A stretch of 64,000 bases of DNA, taken from Gammaproteobacteria bacterium. Lineage in GTDB: Bacteria; Pseudomonadota; Gammaproteobacteria; Steroidobacterales; Steroidobacteraceae. The translations under genes were made by a program, and so were the position numbers. Below are positions 44,890 to 52,956 of this stretch, piece after piece (position 1 is the stretch's first letter; every line of letters starts with the position of its first letter). The stretch lies in contig JAQGOE010000091.1 of the NCBI GenBank assembly GCA_028293725.1, forward strand, positions 1 to 64,000, in the 5' to 3' direction. The notes beneath the pieces were generated by a model. The model saw only the letters and a list, made by a program, of their open reading frames with translations, made no database searches and had not been told where the DNA came from.

Positions 44890-46289
44890 CGCGCGCCCTT
44901 ACCCATGAACACGACCTCGGCCGTCTGCACCAGGATGGCCAGGTCGAACAACAGCGTATTGTTCTTGATGTAATACAAGTCGTATTGCAGCTTCTCGAGC
45001 GCGTCTTCTTCGGACGAGCCGTAGGGATAGCACAGCTGCGCCCAGCCGGTGATCCCGGGCTTTACGCAATGCCGCTGCACGTAATAGGGAATCTTCTGGG
45101 CGAGCTCGGCCACGAACTGTGGGCGCTCGGGGCGCGGGCCGACGAAGCTCATCTGCCCGGTCAGCACGTTGAGAATCTGGGGCAGCTCGTCGATCCGCAG
45201 CTTGCGAATCACCGCGCCCACGCGCGTGACGCGTGGGTCGGACTTCTGCGCCCATTGCGCCTGTCCGTCGCGCTCGGCATCGGTACGCATGCTCCTGAAC
45301 TTCAGCACCGTGAACGGCTGCCCCGCGAGACCGACGCGTGCCTGGCCATAGAAAAGCGGTGCCCGCCAGCCGTCCTCGAGCTTGATCGCGACCATGGTGA
45401 TCAGCATGAACGGCAGGGAGAGAATGAGCAGCGCCACGCTCGCCATGAGATCCAGCGCCCTGGAGGAGAACAGGCGCACCGGGTCGCGCCGGAAGCCCTC
45501 GCCGAAAATCATCCAACTCGGGTTCAGCACATCGATGCGCACCCGGCCCGTCTCACGCTCCAGGAACGTCAGCAGCTCGGTGACTTCGATGCCGGCGAGC
45601 CGGCACTCCAGCAACCCGAGGATGGGGAACCCGCGCCGCCGGTCCTCCATGGCCACGACGATCTCGTGCACATCGAGACGGGTGCACAGCTGCAGCATGC
45701 CCGCGGAGGCTTCCTGCACCCGGTCCGCAGGCACCGCGATACCTTCGCCGTCGGGCTGCACGTAACCGACGATCTCGAATCCGCGCCGGTCGGAGCGGCG
45801 GCGTAATCCCGAAATCGCGGTGGTCCGCTGACCCACGCCGTAGACGAGCACGCGACGCTTGAGAAGACTTTCGTCCATCATTCGCGCGAACACACCGTGC
45901 GCGGCGCCGACACCGAGGAGCGAGAAAAGCAAGGCCAATCCCAGCACGCCACGGCCGATATACAAGGATGGAATGAAGTAGAACAGCAATGCGGTCGCGG
46001 CGGTCGCGGCAGCGCACGCTGCGATCAATCGCACGAATACACCGCCGGTTCGCGCCCGCTGCCGCGAGCTGTACAGACCGAATCCCAGCACGCTCACCAG
46101 GCTCATGGCGGTGAATACGGCCGCACAGAGCCAAAGGGCTTCTTCCGAGCCGATCGACGGCACCGGGTACCAAGTGTGGAACCGCGTCCGGTAGGCGAGC
46201 AGCATGGCACAGAAAAAAACGACCGCATCGACCGCCGCCATGGCCGCGATCGAAACGTGTACATAGTGACCGAGCAGGCGGACGCGCAT
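44886..46289 (-). CDS. Polyprenyl glycosylphosphotransferase of XrtA-type EPS systems (EpsB/TIGR03013-like)
   Basis: 467 aa. Five N-terminal hydrophobic segments, a middle Rossmann-like region (RVLVYGVGQRTTAI, GFEIVGYVQPDGE) and the C-terminal sugar transferase domain: FSSRALDLMASVALLIL, VLKFRSMRTDAE, IRKLRIDELPQILNVLTGQ, FVGPRPERPQFV, KPGITGWAQLCYPYG. The sequence fits the PEP-CTERM/XrtA-associated family. It starts lipid-linked oligosaccharide synthesis, so this window has two initiating enzymes. ATG 46289 has GGAG 5 nt upstream. A CTTTAC/GTAAAG inverted repeat lies at 46345-46361. Confidence 0.9.
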   Translation of the reverse strand: MRVRLLGHYVHVSIAAMAAVDAVVFFCAMLLAYRTRFHTWYPVPSIGSEEALWLCAAVFTAMSLVSVLGFGLYSSRQRARTGGVFVRLIAACAAATAATALLFYFIPSLYIGRGVLGLALLFSLLGVGAAHGVFARMMDESLLKRRVLVYGVGQRTTAISGLRRRSDRRGFEIVGYVQPDGEGIAVPADRVQEASAGMLQLCTRLDVHEIVVAMEDRRRGFPILGLLECRLAGIEVTELLTFLERETGRVRIDVLNPSWMIFGEGFRRDPVRLFSSRALDLMASVALLILSLPFMLITMVAIKLEDGWRAPLFYGQARVGLAGQPFTVLKFRSMRTDAERDGQAQWAQKSDPRVTRVGAVIRKLRIDELPQILNVLTGQMSFVGPRPERPQFVAELAQKIPYYVQRHCVKPGITGWAQLCYPYGSSEEDALEKLQYDLYYIKNNTLLFDLAILVQTAEVVFMGKGAR

Positions 46290-46451
46290 AGATCTCCAGA
46301 AATCGGCTTGCCCCGGAGGGGCCTTGGGCCGAAACGGAGGCGCACTTTACAAGGCGTAAAGAAATTCCCCAATGCCGCTGTGAAGATCGCTCACAGTTGC
46401 ACTACACTCCGGTTCGTGCCGACCTTGATGTCCCATAACGTCGCGAGCTTA

Positions 46452-46467
46452 CGGCACGCTGCGTCCC
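46452..46467 (-). promoter_or_regulatory. Candidate sigma-54 promoter of the EpsB-type gene
   Basis: Minus strand reads TGGGACG, 4 nt, GTGCC: exact GG-N10-GC spacing and 9 of 12 matches. The 5' leader would be about 150 nt and includes the inverted repeat at 46345-46361. Confidence 0.4.
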
Positions 46468-46525
46468 AGTCGCGACAGCCCCCTCCGACGCTAACCGCGG
46501 AACTTCGGGGCGGCAGCATCCGACC

Positions 46526-47518
46526 ATGAGCGCCGATTTTCAAGCACGCACTCGCCAATTTCGCGCGGCTCTCGGCTCATTCGCCACGGGCGTGACCATT
46601 GTCACCACCCGCAACGCGGCCGGCGAGGATATCGGACTCACGGCCAACAGTTTCAACTCGGTGTCATTGGATCCGCCCATGGTCCTGTGGAGCCTGGCGC
46701 GCAAATCCCTCAGCCTGCCGGCATTCCTGGAAAGCGGCTACTTCGCCGTGCACGTGCTGGCCGCAAGCCAGGAAGACCTGTCGCTGACCTTCGCGACGCG
46801 CGGCGCCAGTAAGTTCGCCGGATTGCCGGTGACACGGGGAGCCGGTGGCATCCCGCTCCTGCCCGACTGCTCCGCCGTATTCCAATGCCGCACAGCCTTC
46901 AATTACGAAGGCGGCGACCACGTTATTTTCGTGGGAGAGGTGCAGGAGTTCGAGCACTTCAACCGCCCGCCCCTGGTCTTCCACAGCGGCCGTTACGCCG
47001 TCGCTGTCGAGAAGGCTCCGGCGGCTCCGCCCCCGGGCCAGGACGACAATGAGCCCGATAGCAGTTTCAGCCAGGACTTCCTGATCTACCTGCTGCAGCG
47101 GGCGCACTTTCAGCTCTTCCTGGGTTTACGACGCGATCTGGAACGTCATGGCCTGAGCGAGGACCAGTGGTTCGTACTGAGCATCCTGGGCATCTCCGAC
47201 AATCGCACTGCCGCCGAGCTTGATCGCCTCCTCTGGTATACCGGCAGAAGGGTGACTTATGAGTTGCTCGCCGGCCTGACGGCTGCCGGATTCGCACGCC
47301 TTCATGGGCACTACGACCCGCACGCGCTGGTGACGCTGACCGATCTGGGGAAGCGTGTGGTGCTCGAGCTCGTCGCGGTCGCCAAAGCCGCGGAGTCGGA
47401 TGCGGAGCGCAGCCTGGGATACGGCGAGACGCAGCAACTGAAACGAGCTCTTCGCGGCATCATCCGCGAGACCGATCCCGGTCCGCCCCCGGTAGCTTCC
47501 TCGCACTATCCTGAATAA
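46526..47518 (+). CDS. Flavin reductase domain fused to a MarR-type winged helix
   Basis: 330 aa. Residues 1-165 are a flavin reductase-like (FMN-binding split barrel) domain: ALGSFATGVTIVTT, GLTANSFNSVSLDPPMVLWSL, SGYFAVHVLA, GEVQEFEHF. A short acidic/Pro linker follows (166-185). Residues 186-315 look like MarR: FLIYLLQRAHFQLFLGLRRDLE, LSEDQWFVLSILG, TAAELDRLLWYTGRRVTYELLAGLTAAGFAR, LTDLGKRV. It could be a flavin-sensing regulator or a reductase partner of a monooxygenase with autoregulation. First plus-strand gene after the EPS locus. Confidence 0.8.
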   Translation: MSADFQARTRQFRAALGSFATGVTIVTTRNAAGEDIGLTANSFNSVSLDPPMVLWSLARKSLSLPAFLESGYFAVHVLAASQEDLSLTFATRGASKFAGLPVTRGAGGIPLLPDCSAVFQCRTAFNYEGGDHVIFVGEVQEFEHFNRPPLVFHSGRYAVAVEKAPAAPPPGQDDNEPDSSFSQDFLIYLLQRAHFQLFLGLRRDLERHGLSEDQWFVLSILGISDNRTAAELDRLLWYTGRRVTYELLAGLTAAGFARLHGHYDPHALVTLTDLGKRVVLELVAVAKAAESDAERSLGYGETQQLKRALRGIIRETDPGPPPVASSHYPE

Positions 47519-47543
47519 ACCTGGCCCGAATAAACCTGGCCCG
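47514..47543. repeat. Direct tandem duplication of 15 nt
   Basis: Two identical copies of AATAAACCTGGCCCG at 47514-47528 and 47529-47543. The first copy contains the stop codon of the flavin reductase gene; the second ends just before the GNAT start codon at 47545. Confidence 0.85.
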
Positions 47544-47544
47544 A

Positions 47545-47961
47545 ATGACGCCCGACGACGTAATCCACTACCGCAGCGACCGTAAGGTCGACGCGGCGAC
47601 CTTCAAGGACATCCTCGAGCGCTCGGGACTCGCGGCCCGCCGACCCGTGAACAATATCGAGCGGCTCGAGCGGATGCTGAACGCCTACAACCTCGTCCTC
47701 ACCGCCTGGCGGGGCGAATCGCTGGTGGGGATCGCGACCTGCTGGACCGACTACGCCTATTCCGCCTACCTCGCCGACCTGGCGGTGGCGGCGGATTCGC
47801 AGCGCTGCGGCATCGGCCGGCAGCTGGTCGATCTCGCCCGTGCCATGGTCGGTCCGCAGGTCACCCTCATGCTGCTGTCCGCGCCCGCAGCCGTGGATTA
47901 CTACCCGAAAATCGGCATGGAGCGCTTCAAGGACTGCTTCATCTTCCGGCGCTCCGAGTAG
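47545..47961 (+). CDS. GNAT family N-acetyltransferase
   Basis: 138 aa. Core motif: strand AYLADLAVAADSQRCGIGRQLVDLAR, where RCGIGRQL is the acetyl-CoA pyrophosphate loop (R/Q-x-x-G-x-G/A), then VTLMLLSAPAAVDYYPKIGMERF. Substrate unknown; a small-molecule amine acetyltransferase is most likely. 26 nt downstream of the flavin reductase gene and 82 nt before the carrier protein. Confidence 0.8.
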   Translation: MTPDDVIHYRSDRKVDAATFKDILERSGLAARRPVNNIERLERMLNAYNLVLTAWRGESLVGIATCWTDYAYSAYLADLAVAADSQRCGIGRQLVDLARAMVGPQVTLMLLSAPAAVDYYPKIGMERFKDCFIFRRSE

Positions 47962-48043
47962 TTCACATAACGCCCCGGGTCCGGTGCCTTACTATTGCGG
48001 ACCATCGCAGACTTCGAATTCTTTGGCGTTACCCCAGAAAATC

Positions 48044-48298
48044 ATGACCGCAACAGATGACCTCCAGACGATCCGCCGCATCCTCAAGGAGCACGGCCGC
48101 CTCAGCCGGGATATCGACACCCTCGGCGCCGAATCCGACCTCTACGAAGCCGGCATGACCTCGCACGCCAGCGTCAACGTGATGCTCGCTCTCGAAGGCG
48201 AATTCGAAATCGAATTCCCGGACAGCATGCTCAAGCGCAGTGTGTTCGAGAGTATCGCCGCGATCGGTGCGGCGGTGAGTGAGCTGCGCGGCTCGTGA
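48044..48298 (+). CDS. Acyl carrier protein, variant Thr-Ser phosphopantetheine motif
   Basis: 84 aa, four-helix carrier protein. The attachment region is LYEAGMTSHASVNVMLALE, with Ser40 as the 4'-phosphopantetheine site; the usual Asp before Ser is Thr. Helix III IEFPDSMLKRSVFESI is typical. ACPs of this type occur next to amino acid:carrier protein ligases, one of which is encoded at 52957-53868. ATG 48044 preceded by AGAAAA only, a weak ribosome-binding site. The next gene begins 10 nt after its stop. Confidence 0.85.
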   Translation: MTATDDLQTIRRILKEHGRLSRDIDTLGAESDLYEAGMTSHASVNVMLALEGEFEIEFPDSMLKRSVFESIAAIGAAVSELRGS

Positions 48299-48308
48299 TG
48301 GCACGCCG

Positions 48309-50921
48309 ATGCCGGCCTCCGTCAAGAGCATTACCGGACACCGGCGCCAGGCACTGACCACGGGCTGGGAGCTCCGCTCAACACCACCCGACGCTCATCG
48401 AAGCCCGGAAGATCTGGCACTGGCGCCATTGCAGTGGCTGCCCGCGCACGCGCCGACCACGGCGGCGGCCTGCCTGCGCGCGGCAAATCTCTGGAGTCTC
48501 GACGCGCCCGCCCGACGCTTCGACGCCGAAGACTGGTGGTACCGCCTGCATTTCAGCGCTCCGCCCCGCGAGTCGCACGAGGAGTTGGTTCTCGGCTTTG
48601 ACGGACTCGCGACCGTGGCGGATGCCTGGTTGAACGGCGTGCCGCTGTTGAGCAGTGACAACATGTTCCTGGCCCACGAGCGGGTCATCGACGCACCGCT
48701 GAGCGGCGCGAACGAGCTCATCATCCGCTTTCGCGCACTCGACCGGCTGTTGGAAGCCAAGCGGCCGCGTCCGAAGTGGCGTGCTCCGATGGTGGAAAAT
48801 CAACAGTTGCGTTGGTTTCGAACCACCTTGCTGGGACGCACTCCCGGCTGGTCGCCGCCGGCGGCGCCCGTGGGACCCTGGCGCGGAGTGTGGCTCGAGA
48901 CTCGCGCGGTCATTCGTGTCCCGAGCCTCGTCGTGCGCAGCGGCGTGGAGGGAGCTACGGGTTGGGTGGAAGTGACGGCCACTCTGGAGTCCATGGCTCA
49001 CGGCGGCGCGATAGCTGACGTCGCCCTGGTCGTAGCCCGTGGCACGGACCGACGGCACTCGATCGCGCTACAACGTACCGCGGGCGCCGATTCCCACGCC
49101 TACGGCGGTCGGCTCGAGATTCCTGACATCGCATTGTGGTGGCCGCACACCCATGGCGAGCCGGCGCTCTACGAGGCGCGTCTGGAGGTAACAGTAACTC
49201 CCGATGGCCACAGCGGCGCACAGCGCGGCCAGGCGCTGCCAGACGCGCGCGCGGCGGACACCACGCTGCAGGTCGACCTGGGCCGAATAGGCTTCCGCAC
49301 CATTTCTCTCGACACTCAGGCAGGCGACTTCGCACTCCGCATCAACGGCGTGCCGGTTTTCTGCCGCGGTGCTTGTTGGACGCCCCCCGACCCCGTCAGC
49401 CTGGACACCCCCGCCGACTCTCTGCGCAGCGCATTGGAGCAAGTGCGCGCCGCGGGGATGAACATGCTGCGCGTCGGCGGCACGATGGTCTACGAAAGCG
49501 ACGCCTTCCTCGAGTTGTGCGACTCCAACGGCATTCTCCTGTGGCAGGACTTCATGTTCGCCAACATGGAGTATCCCGAGTCCGACGCCGGCTTCGCCGC
49601 CTCCGTCGCGGCCGAAGCGCGCCAACAGCTCGGCCGGCTGGCCACGCACCCCTGCCTGACTCTCCTGTGTGGCAACAGCGAAGGCGAGCAACAGGCGGCT
49701 ATGTGGGGTGCGCCCCGCGAAAGCTGGTCTCCGCGGCTGTTTCACGAGCAACTCGCGCAACTGTCCCGAGAGCTCTGCCCTGAGGTGCCCTACTGGCCCT
49801 CGAGCGCTCACGGCGGCTCGTTTCCACACGAGGGCAATTCCGGCACCACCTCATATTATGGAGTGGGGGCCTATCTGCGGCCCATGGAGGATGCGCGCCG
49901 CGCGGAGGTCCGCTTCGCCTCCGAGTGCCTGGCATTCGCCAACGTCCCGGAAGAGCGCACGCTGGCGAAAATGCCCGGAGGCGCGGCGATCCGTTGTCAC
50001 CACCCGGCCTGGAAAGCGCGCACACCGCGCGACCTGGGCGCCGGTTGGGACTTCGACGACGTGCGCGACCATTACCTGAAGTTGCTTTTCAAGGTCGATC
50101 CACTCGAGCTGCGGTATGCCGATCACGAGCGTTACCTGGCACTCAGCCGCGTGGTCTCCGGCGAAGTCATGGCGAAGGTGCTCGCCGAATGGCGCCGCAA
50201 ACGCTCGACGTGCCGCGGAGCCTTGATCTGGTTCTGGCGCGACCTGTGGTGCGGAGCCGGCTGGGGCGTGGTCGATGCGCTCGGTACTCCCAAGGCGGCG
50301 TATCACTACATTCGCCGGGCAGCGCAGCCCATTGCGCTTGCCATCAGCGACGAAGGCGGCAACGGACTCTATCTGCACGTGACGAATGAGCACGCCGCGC
50401 CGTTGGTGGCGACTCTGGAGTTGAAGTTATATCGGGGCGGTGAGATCGGCGTCGGCAGCGCGACCCGGACCCTGACACTTCCCGGCCGCGACACGGCCGA
50501 GCTTGCCGCGGCGGAGCTGTTCGAAGGATTTCTCGACCTCTCCTATGCCTACCGCTTTGGACCGCCCCCTCACGATCTGGTGGTCGCGACAGTCACCGAT
50601 TCGAGCGATAGCGTGTTGGCCCAGGCATTCCATATGGTGGGAGGGCTGAAGGACTCGCGAGAATTCGACATCGGGTTGAGCGCTACGGCCATCGCCCGGG
50701 GTGACACATTCGACTTGAAAATCACAACGCGCCGCTTTGCGCAGTCAGTATGGATCGAGAGCGAGGGCTTTCGCGCCGACGACGCTTACTTTCACATCGC
50801 GCCGGGCGGCGAAAAGACGCTGTCCCTCGCGCGGATTCCACACGAGCCCGAGCGCCCACTGCGCGGCCGCGTCCACGCTCTCAACGCACACACCGCCGCG
50901 AAGATCGAGATTCGCGCATGA
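48309..50921 (+). CDS. Glycoside hydrolase family 2 (beta-mannosidase-like)
   Basis: 870 aa from ATG 48309 (a GTG 10 codons earlier overlaps the ACP gene). GH2 layout: N-terminal jelly roll (YRLHFSAPP, LVLGFDGLATVADAWLNGVPLL, GPWRGVWLE), Ig-like domain, TIM barrel from about residue 350 (FCRGACWTPPD, RAAGMNMLRVGGTMVYES, LWQDFMFANMEYP) and C-terminal beta domains. General acid Glu458 in CGNSEGEQQ; nucleophile probably Glu539 in FASECLAF. No signal peptide, so apparently cytoplasmic, unusual for an EPS-degrading enzyme; perhaps it acts on a glycosylated intermediate. Confidence 0.85.
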   Translation: MPASVKSITGHRRQALTTGWELRSTPPDAHRSPEDLALAPLQWLPAHAPTTAAACLRAANLWSLDAPARRFDAEDWWYRLHFSAPPRESHEELVLGFDGLATVADAWLNGVPLLSSDNMFLAHERVIDAPLSGANELIIRFRALDRLLEAKRPRPKWRAPMVENQQLRWFRTTLLGRTPGWSPPAAPVGPWRGVWLETRAVIRVPSLVVRSGVEGATGWVEVTATLESMAHGGAIADVALVVARGTDRRHSIALQRTAGADSHAYGGRLEIPDIALWWPHTHGEPALYEARLEVTVTPDGHSGAQRGQALPDARAADTTLQVDLGRIGFRTISLDTQAGDFALRINGVPVFCRGACWTPPDPVSLDTPADSLRSALEQVRAAGMNMLRVGGTMVYESDAFLELCDSNGILLWQDFMFANMEYPESDAGFAASVAAEARQQLGRLATHPCLTLLCGNSEGEQQAAMWGAPRESWSPRLFHEQLAQLSRELCPEVPYWPSSAHGGSFPHEGNSGTTSYYGVGAYLRPMEDARRAEVRFASECLAFANVPEERTLAKMPGGAAIRCHHPAWKARTPRDLGAGWDFDDVRDHYLKLLFKVDPLELRYADHERYLALSRVVSGEVMAKVLAEWRRKRSTCRGALIWFWRDLWCGAGWGVVDALGTPKAAYHYIRRAAQPIALAISDEGGNGLYLHVTNEHAAPLVATLELKLYRGGEIGVGSATRTLTLPGRDTAELAAAELFEGFLDLSYAYRFGPPPHDLVVATVTDSSDSVLAQAFHMVGGLKDSREFDIGLSATAIARGDTFDLKITTRRFAQSVWIESEGFRADDAYFHIAPGGEKTLSLARIPHEPERPLRGRVHALNAHTAAKIEIRA

Positions 50922-51679
50922 CGCTCGACAGCGCCGCTGGCGATGCTCGCGCGCCGAAGGGCGAGCGCATTCTCGATATCGCGGGCCTTCGCACCACCGC
51001 CGTCGGAAACCCGGATGCGCCGTTGACGTTGGTGTTACTTCACGGGTACGACATGAAGCCCGCGGACCTCGCACCGTTCGCTCACTCCATAGGCATCCCG
51101 GCTTACTTTCTTCTCCCGCAAGGACCGGTCTCCACTCCCAACCGCGGTCATGCCTGGTGGGAGGTGGACCTGGAGGCTCGGGAATCCTCCCTCTCCGTCG
51201 GACCCCGGGATCTGGCGAACGACCACCCCCACGGTCTTGCAGCTGCACGCCGGCAGTTCGGGCAGTTCCTCGCGGCGGTGACAGCAGAGGTAAAGCCGGG
51301 CCCCACGGCCAGCCGAACGACCCGCCGCCCAACGACAATCATAGGCGGCTTCTCTCAGGGTGGAATGCTGGCGCTCGATTGGGTCTTGCGCGGCAACCAA
51401 CGCGTCGACGGCCTCGCACTGCTGTCAACCTCACGCCTGGCCCTGAGCGAGTGGGAGCCCCAGCGGGAACGGCTGCGGAATCTCCCGGTATTCCTCAGCC
51501 ACGGAGCGACCGATCGGGACCTGGCTTTTGCGGCGGGCGAGCGCCTGCGCGACTTTCTGTTGGAAAGTGCAGCGCAGCTCACGTGGACGCCCTTCGAGGG
51601 GGGACACGAGATCCCCTTGGTAGTGTGGCGCGGTTTGCGGAAGTTCCTTGCCGCCTCAGCTAAAATGAAAGGGATCTGA
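50918..51679 (+). CDS. Alpha/beta hydrolase (carboxylesterase/phospholipase-like)
   Basis: 253 aa from ATG 50918, overlapping the preceding stop (ATGA). LVLLHGYDMKPADLAPFA oxyanion strand, nucleophile motif IIGGFSQGGMLALDW, acid in HGATDRDLAF and His in EGGHEIPL. Matches the small carboxylesterase/lysophospholipase (YpfH/EstB) family. It may remove acyl groups from carrier proteins or sugars in this gene set. Cytoplasmic. Confidence 0.82.
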   Translation: MTLDSAAGDARAPKGERILDIAGLRTTAVGNPDAPLTLVLLHGYDMKPADLAPFAHSIGIPAYFLLPQGPVSTPNRGHAWWEVDLEARESSLSVGPRDLANDHPHGLAAARRQFGQFLAAVTAEVKPGPTASRTTRRPTTIIGGFSQGGMLALDWVLRGNQRVDGLALLSTSRLALSEWEPQRERLRNLPVFLSHGATDRDLAFAAGERLRDFLLESAAQLTWTPFEGGHEIPLVVWRGLRKFLAASAKMKGI

Positions 51680-51763
51680 AAGTCTCAAAGCGCGCACGCC
51701 CGCGAAAAATGTGGGCGGCGTCACACAAAATCGCCCCAGTACCAGGCACCGGATCGCGCGACT

Positions 51764-52939
51764 ATGACCAGTATTACCCCTGAATTCAGTGCTCACCTTG
51801 CCGCGCTCAAGGCCATCGCGGTCGACGTTGCCGCGGTAAATGCCGCCGATGTGGACGCCAAGGCCCGCTTTCCGCGCGAAACGATCCAGGCGCTGCAAAA
51901 GGCGAAACTGCTCTCGGCCCCCATCCCACGCGAGTTGGGCGGTCCCGGCTACCGCATGCGCGAGCTCGCCGCGTTGTGCTCGACCCTGGCACAGTCGTGC
52001 GGCTCGAGCGCGATGGTGTTGGCCATGCATTACATACAGGTCGCCTGCATCGCCCGGCACGCGCAAACCTCCGCCTTCTTCCGTGACTATCTGAAGGAGC
52101 TCATCGAGCACCAGTACGTCCTGGCTTCGATGACTTCTGAAAACGGCACTTTTGGCGAGACCCGCACCAGCATCTGTGCGGTCGAGCGCAGCGACGGCCG
52201 GTTCAAGCTAGATAAAGACGCCACGACCGGCTCCTACTGCGAGCACGCCGACGGCATCCTCGTGACCTGCCGGCGCGGACCGGAGGCTCCCAGCAGCGAC
52301 CAGGTTCTGGTCCTCGTCCGCAAAGGTGACTACAAGCTCACGCAGACCACCTCCTGGGACACCCTCGGCATGCGCGGCACGTGCAGCCCGGGCTTCAAAC
52401 TCGAGTCCGCGGGCTCCGAGGAGCAGATCATTCCGGGTGCCTTCGCCGACTCGTCGGCGCAAACGATGGTGCCGTATTCGCACATTCTCTGGGCATCCCT
52501 CTGGTGGGGAATCGCCGCCGACGCCGTCGGCCGCGCGGCCGAGTTCGTGCGCGCCGGCGCCCGTAAAAATCCCGGTACCGTGCCGCCGACAGCAACCCGC
52601 CTCGCGGAAGTTTCCACGCAGCTGCAGGCGGCCCGCCACAACTGGCTGGCGCTCGCCACTGAATTCGACGAGCTCGATGCGAAACCCAACGGCCTGAAGG
52701 ACCTGTTGAACATCGGCTGGGCGCTGAAGCTCAACAACCTCAAGATCAATGCCTCCGAGACCACGCCGCAGATCGTGCACAAGGCGCTGCAGATCACCGG
52801 CATTCTCGGCTACAAGAACGATTCGAAATTCAGCCTGGGCCGCCACTATCGCGATTCGTTGTCGGGAGCTCTCATGATCTCCAACGACCGCATCGCTTCC
52901 AAGAGCGCCTCGATGCTGCTGGTCTTCAAGGACAACTAA
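51764..52939 (+). CDS. Acyl-CoA (acyl-ACP) dehydrogenase family protein
   Basis: 391 aa, ACAD fold. ALQKAKLLSAPIPRELGGPG, CSTLAQSCGSSAMVLAMHYIQ, then LASMTSENGTFGETRT and WDTLGMRGTCSPGF (FAD-domain middle motif), C-terminal helices with RIASKSASMLL. The C-terminal motif of a canonical catalytic Glu is not obvious. Homologues sit beside amino acid:carrier protein ligases, so the substrate may be aminoacyl- or acyl-ACP. 17 nt upstream of the ligase gene, same operon. Confidence 0.8.
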   Translation: MTSITPEFSAHLAALKAIAVDVAAVNAADVDAKARFPRETIQALQKAKLLSAPIPRELGGPGYRMRELAALCSTLAQSCGSSAMVLAMHYIQVACIARHAQTSAFFRDYLKELIEHQYVLASMTSENGTFGETRTSICAVERSDGRFKLDKDATTGSYCEHADGILVTCRRGPEAPSSDQVLVLVRKGDYKLTQTTSWDTLGMRGTCSPGFKLESAGSEEQIIPGAFADSSAQTMVPYSHILWASLWWGIAADAVGRAAEFVRAGARKNPGTVPPTATRLAEVSTQLQAARHNWLALATEFDELDAKPNGLKDLLNIGWALKLNNLKINASETTPQIVHKALQITGILGYKNDSKFSLGRHYRDSLSGALMISNDRIASKSASMLLVFKDN

Positions 52940-52956
52940 ACTCGGGAGAAGGTCGG

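Noticed and set aside
46379..46395. TGTGA...TCACA, a possible CRP site before the flavin reductase gene
   Set aside because: The half-sites are 7 nt apart; CRP needs 6.
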